This document shows positions 1 through 8,049 of a stretch of DNA of 64,000 bases, piece by piece. The notes beneath the pieces are model-generated. The model was given only the letters and a program-made list of their open reading frames with translations, was not told the origin of the DNA and ran no database searches. Positions within the stretch are counted from its first letter, which is position 1. Every line of letters begins with the position of its first letter. Origin of the DNA: DATAFF01 sp044870245 (GTDB taxonomy: Bacteria > Pseudomonadota > Alphaproteobacteria > Rhizobiales > Aestuariivirgaceae); contig JBIOYR010000050.1 in NCBI GenBank assembly GCA_044870245.1, positions 31,809-95,808 on the forward strand, in the 5' to 3' direction. The position numbers were made by a program, and so were the translations under genes.

Positions 1-1
1 G

Positions 2-403
2 CTGCGCGATCTTGGAATCGTCAGCACCAAGAATTTGGTGCTGACGACGATTCTCTCACGTTTGCTCGATGGTCCGGAATGGCTGCGGCGCCGGCTGATC
101 GACGGGCTGGTCACCGAGGATCTGCCGCTGGCCGAGCTCCTGCGCGACAACCTTGCGCTGGAACAGTTCATTCGCTCCAAGGTTCACGGGGTTTGGCACG
201 CCAGCGGCACCTGCCGCATGGGTGCGGCAAGCGATCCGGAGGCAGTCGTCGACCCGCATGGCGGCGTCATTGGTGTCCGGGGCTTGCGCGTCGTCGATGC
301 ATCGGTCATTCCCTGGATCCCGCGGGCGAACACCAATCTCCCCACCATGATGGTCGCCGAGAAGATGAGCGATCACATCCTGGCGGGCAGAAAGCACGCA
401 TAG
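2..403 (+). CDS. GMC family oxidoreductase, C-terminal fragment (cut by window edge)
   Basis: The reading frame is open from the first bases of the window, so the 5' part lies outside. The remaining 133 residues are the C-terminal domain of a glucose-methanol-choline oxidoreductase (FAD alcohol/choline dehydrogenase class). It shows GVWHASGTCRMG with the active-site His, then DPHGGVIGV, GLRVVDASV and the second active-site segment PRANTN, where Asn takes the partner position. The order and spacing are those of the family. Substrate cannot be inferred from this end. It lies 10 bp before an aldo/keto reductase on the same strand, which suggests joint transcription and a shared alcohol/aldehyde theme, but that is inference. 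Confidence 0.88.
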   Translation: MRDLGIVSTKNLVLTTILSRLLDGPEWLRRRLIDGLVTEDLPLAELLRDNLALEQFIRSKVHGVWHASGTCRMGAASDPEAVVDPHGGVIGVRGLRVVDASVIPWIPRANTNLPTMMVAEKMSDHILAGRKHA

Positions 404-413
404 GAGATCTCAT

Positions 414-1400
414 ATGAAAAAGCGCAAGCTCGGCAAGCAAGGTCTCGCAGTTTCGGCGTTGGGCCTCGGCTGCATGGGCATGTCGGACTTCTATTCTGGT
501 CGCGACGATGCCGAGTCGGTGGCGACCCTCAATCGCACGCTCGATCTCGGCGTTGACTTCCTCGATACCGCCGACATGTATGGCGTCGGCCGCAACGAGG
601 AACTGGTCGGACGGGTCGTGCGCGAGCGGCGCGACGAGGTGGTGCTCGCCACCAAGTTCGGCAATGTGCGGGCGCCGGACGGCACGCCCAAAGGCATCAA
701 TGGGCGGCCCGACTATGTGCATTCGGCCTGCGAGGCGAGCCTCAAGCGGCTCGGCCTCGAGGTGATCGACCTCTATTACCAGCACCGCGTCGATCCGGCG
801 GTGCCGATCGAGGATACGGTCGGCGCCATGGCCGAGCTAGTGCGCCAGGGCAAGGTCCGCTATCTCGGACTGTCTGAGGCCGCCCCTGCCACCATCCGTC
901 GTGCCCATGCGGTTCATCCGATCACGGCGCTTCAGACCGAATATTCGCTGTGGAGCCGGGATCCGGAGGACGAGATTCTGCCGACCGTGCGGGCGCTCGG
1001 CATCGGCTTCGTTCCCTACAGCCCGCTCGGCCGCGGCTTTCTCACCGGCGAGATCAAATCGACCGACGAACTGGCAAGCAACGATTTCCGCCGCAACATT
1101 CCGCGGTTTCAGGGCGATGCGTTTCGGAAGAATCTCGATCTCGTGGAGGAGATCCGGGAGTTGGCGCGGGCCAAGGACTGCACGTCGGCGCAACTGGCGC
1201 TTGCCTGGGTGCTGGCGCAGGGCGACGACATCGTGCCGATCCCCGGCACCAGACGTCGCAAATATCTCGAGGACAATCTCGGCGCGCTCGATGTCGAGCT
1301 CGATGCCGATGATCTCGCGCGCATCAACCGGGCGCTGCCAAAGGGGGCGGCGACGGGTGCGCGCTATGCGGCGCCGCAGATGGCGGCGGTCAATCGATAG
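414..1400 (+). CDS. Aldo/keto reductase (YajO/IolS-like, AKR13 type)
   Basis: This 328-residue NADPH-dependent carbonyl reductase starts at ATG 414 after an AGGAGA ribosome site overlapping the previous stop. The catalytic tetrad of the superfamily is visible: Asp51 and Tyr56 in FLDTADMYG, Lys81 in VLATKFGN and His124 in YYQHRVD. The C-terminal cofactor motif reads IPGTRRRKYLEDN. The N-terminus MKKRKLGKQGLAVSALGLGC is typical of the single-domain (beta/alpha)8 AKR11-13 branch, and the length is normal. The substrate is unknown; it is probably a cytoplasmic aldehyde or ketone reductase co-transcribed with the upstream GMC dehydrogenase. Confidence 0.92.
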   Translation: MKKRKLGKQGLAVSALGLGCMGMSDFYSGRDDAESVATLNRTLDLGVDFLDTADMYGVGRNEELVGRVVRERRDEVVLATKFGNVRAPDGTPKGINGRPDYVHSACEASLKRLGLEVIDLYYQHRVDPAVPIEDTVGAMAELVRQGKVRYLGLSEAAPATIRRAHAVHPITALQTEYSLWSRDPEDEILPTVRALGIGFVPYSPLGRGFLTGEIKSTDELASNDFRRNIPRFQGDAFRKNLDLVEEIRELARAKDCTSAQLALAWVLAQGDDIVPIPGTRRRKYLEDNLGALDVELDADDLARINRALPKGAATGARYAAPQMAAVNR

Positions 1401-1420
1401 CGGTGAAAAGGAGGATTCGC

Positions 1421-1927
1421 ATGTCACGCCACATTCTCTTCTGCCTGGGATTGATCCTGGCAGGTGCGACTTCGACGGCGCAGGCCGCCGACTCCGCCAA
1501 GGCCGATATCCGCTCGGCGGATGGAAAGGTGATCGGCAGTGCCACTCTTTCCGATACGCCGAAGGGTGTCCTGGTCACGGTTTCTCTGAAGGGAGCGCCC
1601 GAGGGCGTTCACGCCTTCCATGTCCATGAGGTCGGCAAGTGCGAGCCGCCCTTCAAATCGGCCGGCGCGCATTTCAATCCCGACCACAAGAAGCACGGCT
1701 TCGTTGCCGCGGGCCCGCATGCCGGCGACATGCCCAATCTGCACATTCCGGCAGATGGCGGTCTCGAGCAGGAGGTGCTCAATCCGAACCTCTCGCTCGC
1801 CGGCATGCTCGACAGCGACGGGTCGGCAGTGATCCTGCATGCCAAGGCGGACGACTACAAGAGCGATCCCGCCGGCAATGCCGGTGACCGGGTGGCCTGC
1901 GGCGTCGTCGAGAAGGCCAGTCCGTGA
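1421..1927 (+). CDS. sodC: Superoxide dismutase [Cu-Zn], periplasmic
   Basis: The 168-residue precursor converts superoxide to peroxide and oxygen outside the cytoplasm. A signal peptide (about residues 1-23, ending AQAADS) precedes the Greek-key domain. Copper ligands are His67 and His69 (AFHVHE), bridging His84 and His140; zinc ligands are His84, His89 or His92 and Asp103. Cys74 and Cys160 form the conserved disulfide. ATG 1421 is chosen because AAAAGGAGG lies just upstream; the GTG at 1403 would place that site inside the gene. It ends 2 bp from a convergent gene. All catalytic residues are present. Confidence 0.95.
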   Translation: MSRHILFCLGLILAGATSTAQAADSAKADIRSADGKVIGSATLSDTPKGVLVTVSLKGAPEGVHAFHVHEVGKCEPPFKSAGAHFNPDHKKHGFVAAGPHAGDMPNLHIPADGGLEQEVLNPNLSLAGMLDSDGSAVILHAKADDYKSDPAGNAGDRVACGVVEKASP

Positions 1928-1929
1928 GT

Positions 1930-2565
1930 TCAGTGATCGAGCGACACCGTGGTTGCGGCGGCCTCGGGCGGCGCGCGATCGCTGATCGCGGATTTGGCAG
2001 CGGGCACGAACAGACTTTGGACGAGCTCGCGCATCAGCGGCTCGATCGCTGCTGAATCGGAGCGCTCGGCGAGCGTGCGGATCAGCGCATCGACCTGCTT
2101 TCGGCAGCTCTCCTCGGTCGCGCGAATGAGCAGGGTCGAAAGGCTCGCCTCCTTGTCGCGGTCGGCTTCGCGCGCGGCATAGGCGACCAGGCAGTTGCGC
2201 AGGTTGCGCACCGTCGCATCGCTCTTCATCCGCTTCCACGCGGCAGCCGATTTCAGCCGTGCAGATTGCGCGAGTTTGTCCCGCGCGGGATTGCGCACCG
2301 GCTTGCGCAGGCGGGGCTGCGGCTTGACCGGCTCGGCCGTGACACTGGCAGCCTTGGCGATCTCGGGACGGACAATCGGGCGTGGCGTCGGCTGACGCAT
2401 GTCGCGACGCCAGAACCAATCCGACATTCCCCCGGGCTGGCCGAAATTGGCTTGCGGCGGCGGATCAGGATAGGTCGGGAATTGCTGTGCTGCGACAGGG
2501 GTGGGGAAGGTCAGGCATCCGCCAAGGACGAGAAGTGCAAGGCAGGCTGGGTGGCGCCCGTGCAT
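1930..2565 (-). CDS. Exported protein of unknown function
   Basis: This gene encodes 211 residues. The N-terminus has a signal sequence that could be processed either as a lipoprotein (LVLGGC lipobox near residue 17) or by signal peptidase I after PVAA. Next comes a Pro-rich segment, then a basic Lys/Arg-rich middle and a mainly helical C-terminal half with two cysteines (LRNCLVAYAARE, EESCRKQ). No family is recognised. It converges on sodC with a 2-bp gap, so the two probably share a termination zone. The protein is likely periplasmic or membrane-anchored; real-gene status is supported by the signal peptide and codon pattern. Confidence 0.7.
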   Translation of the reverse strand: MHGRHPACLALLVLGGCLTFPTPVAAQQFPTYPDPPPQANFGQPGGMSDWFWRRDMRQPTPRPIVRPEIAKAASVTAEPVKPQPRLRKPVRNPARDKLAQSARLKSAAAWKRMKSDATVRNLRNCLVAYAAREADRDKEASLSTLLIRATEESCRKQVDALIRTLAERSDSAAIEPLMRELVQSLFVPAAKSAISDRAPPEAAATTVSLDH

Positions 2566-2737
2566 GGTCGTAACCGCTGTGTTGGTGGAGCACGCACAAC
2601 GACGCTACTGACCTCGCCCCGAGCCTGACTGACGACCGCGGCGGCAAGATGGCGGCCCGGGCTCAGGGTCGGGTCCTCTCGACAAGGGCCAGGGGCTGGC
2701 GCCGGCCTCAAAGGTGCAGCACAATGCCAAGGCCTTG

Positions 2738-3316
2738 ATGCAATTGCTCATCTGTCCCCGCATGCGATCGACTGCTGTCAGGTACCAGCACCGCCTTGCC
2801 AGATTGGACGACCTGCCGGCCATGCTGGCACTGGTGGATCGCGCGATCGGTGTGCTGCAAAGCGCGTTCCTCGACCCGGCCCAGATTGCCGCCAGCCGGG
2901 CGATCATGGGACTCGATACGCAACTCGTGACCGATGGGACCTATTTCGTGGTCGAGCAGGAAGGCAGGCTCGCCGGCTGCGGCGGCTGGAGCCTGCGTGC
3001 CACACTCTATGGGAGCGATGTGACAGCGGGGCGCAATCCGACGCTGCTCAATCCGGCGCGCGATCCCGCAAGAGTGAGGGCGATGTACACCGATCCAAGC
3101 GAGGCACGCCGCGGCGTCGGGCGTCTCATCCTCAGCCTGTGCGAGAGCGCTGCGCGCCGGCACGGATTTCGGCGGCTCGAATTGATGGCGACCATGGCAG
3201 GCGAGCCGCTTTACAGGGCCTGCGGCTTCGAACCGATCGAGCGGCTCGTTCATCACCAGGACGGAGTCGCGGTGCCGCTTGTCAGGATGGGCAAGGACCT
3301 GACCTCGTCCTTATGA
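2738..3316 (+). CDS. GNAT family N-acetyltransferase
   Basis: The protein has about 193 residues with the Gcn5-related fold: an N-terminal strand (HRLARLDDLPAM), a central strand pair (TYFVVEQEGRLAGCGGW), and the acetyl-CoA pyrophosphate loop in a degenerate form (EARRGVGRLILSLCES, equivalent to the family's R/Q-x-x-G-x-G/A). It ends with the ELMATMAGEPLYRACGFEPIER segment. The acceptor substrate is unknown. The start is uncertain: ATG 2738 has AAGG upstream, ATG 2762 is an alternative, and the domain is intact with either. It stands alone ahead of the kdp operon. Confidence 0.82.
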   Translation: MQLLICPRMRSTAVRYQHRLARLDDLPAMLALVDRAIGVLQSAFLDPAQIAASRAIMGLDTQLVTDGTYFVVEQEGRLAGCGGWSLRATLYGSDVTAGRNPTLLNPARDPARVRAMYTDPSEARRGVGRLILSLCESAARRHGFRRLELMATMAGEPLYRACGFEPIERLVHHQDGVAVPLVRMGKDLTSSL

Positions 3317-3411
3317 GATTCTTATAGGGCGGCGCGTTCTTTCCTCTCGAAGCTTTATGCCGGCGACGATAGCTAAGAGCTCTTTCGGTTTCGAACCTGA
3401 GGAGTTCTCCG

Positions 3412-3495
3412 ATGCTCGACATTATGATGCTCGCCTTGGGGCTTGGCTTCTTCGCGCTCTCCATCGGCTACGCGCATATCTGCGAGCGGCTCTGA
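3412..3495 (+). CDS. 27-residue membrane peptide heading the kdp operon
   Basis: This short ORF is read directly from the sequence: ATG 3412 after GAGGAG, ending TGA 3493-3495, two bases before the kdpF start. The product is one hydrophobic helix (IMMLALGLGFFALSIGYA) ending CERL. Peptides of this form precede kdpF in many rhizobial kdp operons and are often left unannotated. The good ribosome site, tight spacing and hydrophobicity support translation. A role as an extra small subunit or an assembly factor of the Kdp complex is inference. Confidence 0.7.
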   Translation: MLDIMMLALGLGFFALSIGYAHICERL

Positions 3496-3497
3496 CC

Positions 3498-3587
3498 ATG
3501 CCGTTCGACCATGTGCTGGCCGGCCTCGTGACGACAGGGCTCCTGGTCTACCTCACTTATGCGCTGGTGCGCCCCGAGCGGTTCTAG
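3498..3587 (+). CDS. kdpF: KdpF, small stabilising subunit of potassium-transporting ATPase
   Basis: This 29-residue single-helix protein (HVLAGLVTTGLLVYLTYALV, then RPERF) has the length and ending typical of KdpF, which sits at the KdpA/KdpB interface and stabilises the complex in the inner membrane. It starts two bases after the preceding mini-ORF and stops 10 bp before kdpA, so it is translationally packed into the operon. Confidence 0.9.
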   Translation: MPFDHVLAGLVTTGLLVYLTYALVRPERF

Positions 3588-3597
3588 GAGCGCCATC

Positions 3598-5301
3598 ATG
3601 ACCATCAATGGCTGGATTCAGATCGCCATCTATTGCGCCATCGTGCTCGCGCTGGTGCAGCCGCTCGGCGCCTTCATGACGAAGGTCTTCAATGGCGAGC
3701 GGACGTTCCTGTCGCCGCTCTTGCGGCCGGTCGAAACGGGGCTGTACCGGCTTTGCGGCGTCGACGAGACCCGCGAGCAGGATTGGCTGACTTACACCAT
3801 CGCGATGCTGCTGTTCCATATCGGCGGCTTCGTCCTTCTCTATGCGCTGCTGCGGCTGCAGGGATTTCTGCCGTTCAATCCGCAAGGAATGACCGCCGTG
3901 CCGGAGACGCTCGCCTTCAACACCTCGGTCAGTTTCATCAGCAACACCAACTGGCAGAATTACGGTGGCGAGAGCACGCTCTCCTATCTCGTGCAGATGC
4001 TCGGGCTGACGCATCAGAACTTCCTGTCGGCGGCCACCGGCATTGCGCTGGCTATCGCTCTGATCCGGGGATTCGCCCGCGCCTCGACACGAACGATCGG
4101 CAATTTCTGGGTCGATGTCACACGGACCACGCTTTACGTGCTGCTGCCGATCTGCGTAATCGGAACGATCGCGCTGGTCGCGCTCGGGGTGCCGCAGAAT
4201 CTCGATTCCTATGTCGAAGCGACAACGCTCGAAGGCGCCAAGCAGGTCATCGCGCAGGGCCCGGTCGCCTCGCAGATGATGATCAAGCATCTCGGCACCA
4301 ATGGCGGCGGCTTCTTCAATGCCAATGCGGCGCATCCCTATGAAAATCCCAACGCGGTCACCAATCTCATCCACATGGTGGCGATCTTCGCGATCGGTGC
4401 GGCACTCACCAATGTGTTCGGTCGGATGGTCGGCAACCAGCGGCAGGGCTGGACGATCCTCGGCGCCATGGCGGCTCTCTTCATCGCTGGCGTCGCCGTG
4501 ACCTATTGGGCGGAAGCTTCCGGCACCACCGCGCTCAATGCCCTCGGCCTCAGCGGTGGCAATATGGAGGGCAAGGAGGTACGCTTCGGCATTCCGCTGT
4601 CGGCGCTCTTCGCCGTCGTCACCACGGCGGCCTCCTGCGGCGCCGTCAATGCGATGCATGACTCCTTCACCGCACTCGGCGGCATGATCCCGCTCATCAA
4701 CATCCAGCTCGGCGAGATCATTGTCGGCGGAGTCGGCGCCGGGCTTTACGGCATGCTGCTGTTCGTCGTGCTGGCGATCTTCGTCGCCGGGCTGATGGTC
4801 GGGCGCACGCCGGAATATGTCGGCAAGAAGATCGAGGCGAAGGAAGTCAAGATGGCGATGCTCGCCGTGCTGATCCTGCCGCTCATGTATCTCGGCTGGA
4901 CGGCGGTGGCGACGGTGCTGCCCTCGGCGGTCGCCTCTATCGCCAATCCGGGGCCGCATGGCTTCACCGAGATTCTCTACGCCTATACGTCGCAGACCGG
5001 CAATAACGGCTCGGCATTTGCGGGCCTGACCGGCAACACCCCGTTCTACAACATCACCGGCGGCATCGCGATGCTGGTCGGGCGATTCATCATGATCATC
5101 CCGGCCATGGCCATTGCCGGCTCGATGGCGGCTAAGAAGCTGGTCCCGCCGTCGGCGGGGACCTTCCCGACCACCGGCGGCCTGTTCATCGGCCTCCTTG
5201 TCGGGGTGATCCTGATCGTCGGTGGGCTGACTTTCTTCCCGGCGCTGGCGCTCGGCCCCATCGTCGAGCATCTGGCGATGATCAACGGCACCCTGTTCTG
5301 A
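3598..5301 (+). CDS. kdpA: Potassium-transporting ATPase subunit A
   Basis: The 567-residue potassium-binding, channel-like subunit of the KdpFABC high-affinity pump belongs to the superfamily of K+ transporters with four pore repeats. Recognisable segments include SFISNTNWQNYGGES in the first pore loop, LGTNGGGFFNANAAHP in the second, and NGSAFAGLTGNTPFYN near the C-terminus. About ten hydrophobic helices are evident. ATG 3598 gives the standard N-terminus. kdpB follows after 21 bp. The length is normal and there is no damage. Confidence 0.97.
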   Translation: MTINGWIQIAIYCAIVLALVQPLGAFMTKVFNGERTFLSPLLRPVETGLYRLCGVDETREQDWLTYTIAMLLFHIGGFVLLYALLRLQGFLPFNPQGMTAVPETLAFNTSVSFISNTNWQNYGGESTLSYLVQMLGLTHQNFLSAATGIALAIALIRGFARASTRTIGNFWVDVTRTTLYVLLPICVIGTIALVALGVPQNLDSYVEATTLEGAKQVIAQGPVASQMMIKHLGTNGGGFFNANAAHPYENPNAVTNLIHMVAIFAIGAALTNVFGRMVGNQRQGWTILGAMAALFIAGVAVTYWAEASGTTALNALGLSGGNMEGKEVRFGIPLSALFAVVTTAASCGAVNAMHDSFTALGGMIPLINIQLGEIIVGGVGAGLYGMLLFVVLAIFVAGLMVGRTPEYVGKKIEAKEVKMAMLAVLILPLMYLGWTAVATVLPSAVASIANPGPHGFTEILYAYTSQTGNNGSAFAGLTGNTPFYNITGGIAMLVGRFIMIIPAMAIAGSMAAKKLVPPSAGTFPTTGGLFIGLLVGVILIVGGLTFFPALALGPIVEHLAMINGTLF

Positions 5302-5322
5302 ACGGTACGCGGAGCCCATTCG

Positions 5323-7401
5323 ATGACTGATACAGCACTTCGCCAGCGCGTCCCTGCCTCGGCCATGCTCGATCCCAAGATCGTATGGCCGGCAGCGGGA
5401 TCGGCCTTCGCCAAGCTCGATCCACGGCTGATGGTCAAGAACCCGGTCATGTTCGTGGTGGAGATGGTGGCCCTGCTCACCACGATCCTGTTCATCCGTG
5501 ACCTTGTCATCGGCGCCGACCGGCTCGGCTTCACCTTCCAGATCATTCTCTGGCTGTGGATCACGGTGATCTTCGCCAATTTCGCCGAGGCGGTGGCGGA
5601 AGGACGCGGCAAGGCGCAGGCCGCCGCGCTCCGCCAGGCACGGGAGAAGCTCACCGCCAAGCTCATCACCGACGAGCCGAAGAACGTCTACATCCCGATC
5701 AACGCGCTCGAGCTGTCACCCGGCCAGCTGGTGCTGGTCGAAGCAGGCGACCTCATTCCGTCGGACGGCGAGGTCGTCGAGGGCGTCGCCTCGGTCAACG
5801 AGGCAGCGATCACCGGTGAATCGGCGCCGGTGATCCGCGAGGCCGGCGGCGACCGCTCGGCGGTGACCGGCGGCACGCAGGTGCTGTCGGACTGGATCAA
5901 GGTCCGGATCACGGCGGCGCCCGGCTCGACCTTTCTCGACCGGATGATCGCACTGGTCGAAGGCGCCGAACGCCAGAAGACACCCAACGAGATCGCGCTC
6001 AACATCCTGCTCGCCGGGCTCACCATCATCTTCGTCTTCGCCACGGCGACGATTCCGAGCTTTGCCGCCTATGCCCATGGAACCATCCCGATCGTGGTGA
6101 TCGTGGCGCTGTTCGTGACCCTCATTCCGACGACGATCGGCGCATTGCTGTCGGCGATCGGCATTGCCGGGATGGATCGCCTGGTCCGCTTCAACGTGCT
6201 CGCCACATCGGGCCGCGCGGTCGAGGCGGCCGGCGACGTCGATACGCTGCTGCTCGACAAGACCGGCACGATCACCCTGGGCAACCGCCAGGCGACGGAG
6301 TTCAAGCCGCTGAAAGGCGTCAGCGAGCGGGAGCTGGCGGAGGCGGCGCAGCTCGCCTCGCTCGCCGACGAGACGCCGGAAGGGCGCTCGATCGTGGTGC
6401 TCGCCAAGGACAAGCATGGGCTGAGGGGACGCGATCTTGCCGAGCTCGGTGCCAGCTTCATCCCCTTCACCGCCCAGAGCCGGATGAGCGGAGTCGAGGT
6501 CGGCGGATCGTCGGTTCGGAAGGGCGCGGTGGACTCTGTCCTCTCTTATGCAGGCAGCCTGCCGCGGCCAGAAAGCGGTGCAGAGGCGGTGCGCGAGGTC
6601 AAGGCGATTGCCGAGACCATCGCCAAGACCGGCGGCACCCCGCTCGCCGTCATCAAGAACGGCAAGCTGCTCGGCGTGGTCCATCTCAAGGATGTGGTGA
6701 AGGGCGGCATTCGCGAGCGGTTTGCCGAGCTTCGTCGCATGGGCATCCGCACCATCATGATCACCGGCGACAATCCGATGACCGCGGCGGCCATTGCCGC
6801 CGAAGCGGGGGTCGATGATTTTCTTGCCCAGGCGACGCCCGAGGACAAGCTCAAGCTGATCCGCCGGGAGCAGGCCGGCGGCAAGCTCGTGGCGATGGCG
6901 GGGGACGGCACGAACGACGCGCCGGCGCTGGCGCAGGCCGATGTCGGGGTGGCGATGAACACCGGCACCCAGGCGGCGCGCGAGGCGGGCAACATGGTCG
7001 ACCTCGACTCCAATCCCACCAAGCTCCTGGAGATCGTCGAGATCGGCAAGCAGCTCTTGATGACCCGCGGGGCACTGACGACATTCTCGATCGCCAACGA
7101 TGTCGCGAAGTATTTCGCCATCATCCCGGCGATGTTCCTCGCCTTCTACCCGCAGCTGCAGGCGCTCAACGTCATGCGGCTGGCCACGCCCGAAAGCGCG
7201 ATCCTGTCTGCCATTATCTTCAATGCGCTGATCATCGTGGCGCTGATCCCGCTTGCTCTCAAAGGCGTGGCGTATCGTCCGATCGGGGCCGGGCCGCTGC
7301 TCCGGCGCAATCTGCTGATCTATGGCGTTGGCGGTATCGTCCTGCCCTTTGTCGGCATCAAGGCGATCGACCTCGCGATCGGCGCGCTCGGCCTCGCGTG
7401 A
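5323..7401 (+). CDS. kdpB: Potassium-transporting ATPase ATP-binding subunit B
   Basis: This 692-residue P-type ATPase (class IA) energises K+ uptake through KdpA. The actuator motif is AAITGESAPV, the phosphorylated residue is Asp312 in LLLDKTGTIT, and the hinge motif is MAGDGTNDAPALAQADVG with downstream MVDLDSNPTKLLEIV as in KdpB. Seven membrane segments are expected: pairs near residues 40-80 and 215-270, and the rest after residue 580. kdpC begins 12 bp after the stop. The gene is intact. Confidence 0.97.
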   Translation: MTDTALRQRVPASAMLDPKIVWPAAGSAFAKLDPRLMVKNPVMFVVEMVALLTTILFIRDLVIGADRLGFTFQIILWLWITVIFANFAEAVAEGRGKAQAAALRQAREKLTAKLITDEPKNVYIPINALELSPGQLVLVEAGDLIPSDGEVVEGVASVNEAAITGESAPVIREAGGDRSAVTGGTQVLSDWIKVRITAAPGSTFLDRMIALVEGAERQKTPNEIALNILLAGLTIIFVFATATIPSFAAYAHGTIPIVVIVALFVTLIPTTIGALLSAIGIAGMDRLVRFNVLATSGRAVEAAGDVDTLLLDKTGTITLGNRQATEFKPLKGVSERELAEAAQLASLADETPEGRSIVVLAKDKHGLRGRDLAELGASFIPFTAQSRMSGVEVGGSSVRKGAVDSVLSYAGSLPRPESGAEAVREVKAIAETIAKTGGTPLAVIKNGKLLGVVHLKDVVKGGIRERFAELRRMGIRTIMITGDNPMTAAAIAAEAGVDDFLAQATPEDKLKLIRREQAGGKLVAMAGDGTNDAPALAQADVGVAMNTGTQAAREAGNMVDLDSNPTKLLEIVEIGKQLLMTRGALTTFSIANDVAKYFAIIPAMFLAFYPQLQALNVMRLATPESAILSAIIFNALIIVALIPLALKGVAYRPIGAGPLLRRNLLIYGVGGIVLPFVGIKAIDLAIGALGLA

Positions 7402-7413
7402 AGGAGATCTGAC

Positions 7414-8016
7414 ATGCTGAATGAAATCCGCCCAGCCGTCCTGCTGCTGATTGCGCTGACGCTGCTCACCGGCCTTGCCTATCCGCTGGCCATGACCGGC
7501 ATCGCGGCCATGCTCTTCCCGAAAAACGCCCAGGGCAGCCTGATCGAGCGCGACGGCAAGGTCGTCGGCTCGGCGCTGATCGGCCAGGAGTTCAATAGCG
7601 AGCGCTATTTCCACGGCCGCCCGTCGGTTACGCTGGGGCCCGATCCGGCGGATCCATCGAAGTCGGTGGTTCAGCCCTATAATGCCGCCAATTCCATGGG
7701 GTCGAATCTCGGGCCGACCAACAGGGCGCTGGCGACCCGTGTCGCGGAAGAGGTGAACCGGCTGAAGCAGGAGAACCCCACCATGCCGGTGCCGGTCGAT
7801 CTGGTGACGACGACGGCCAGCGGCCTCGATCCGGACATCTCGCCCGAGGCCGCTTTCTTCCAGGTGCCGCGCATCGCCAAGGCGCGCGGCCTGCCGGAGG
7901 AGCGGCTGCGCCAGCTCGTCGAGGCGCATGTCGAGCGGCGCGTCCTGGGCGTGCTGGGCGAACCGCGGGTCAATGTGCTGCTGTTGAACCTGGCGCTCGA
8001 TCAGATGGCGAGTTGA
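7414..8016 (+). CDS. kdpC: Potassium-transporting ATPase subunit C
   Basis: The 200-residue subunit has one N-terminal membrane helix (about residues 8-30) and a periplasmic or peripheral domain. It carries the family motifs SALIGQEF, YFHGRPS, NLGPTN, ASGLDPDISPEAAFFQVPRIA and a C-terminal VNVLLLNLALD. KdpC is needed for assembly and activity of the KdpFABC pump. The ribosome site AAGGAGAT lies before ATG 7414. The sensor kinase gene follows 33 bp later. Confidence 0.97.
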   Translation: MLNEIRPAVLLLIALTLLTGLAYPLAMTGIAAMLFPKNAQGSLIERDGKVVGSALIGQEFNSERYFHGRPSVTLGPDPADPSKSVVQPYNAANSMGSNLGPTNRALATRVAEEVNRLKQENPTMPVPVDLVTTTASGLDPDISPEAAFFQVPRIAKARGLPEERLRQLVEAHVERRVLGVLGEPRVNVLLLNLALDQMAS

Positions 8017-8049
8017 CAAGAATTCCGGTTTCGCAAACTGTCGAGCTTG

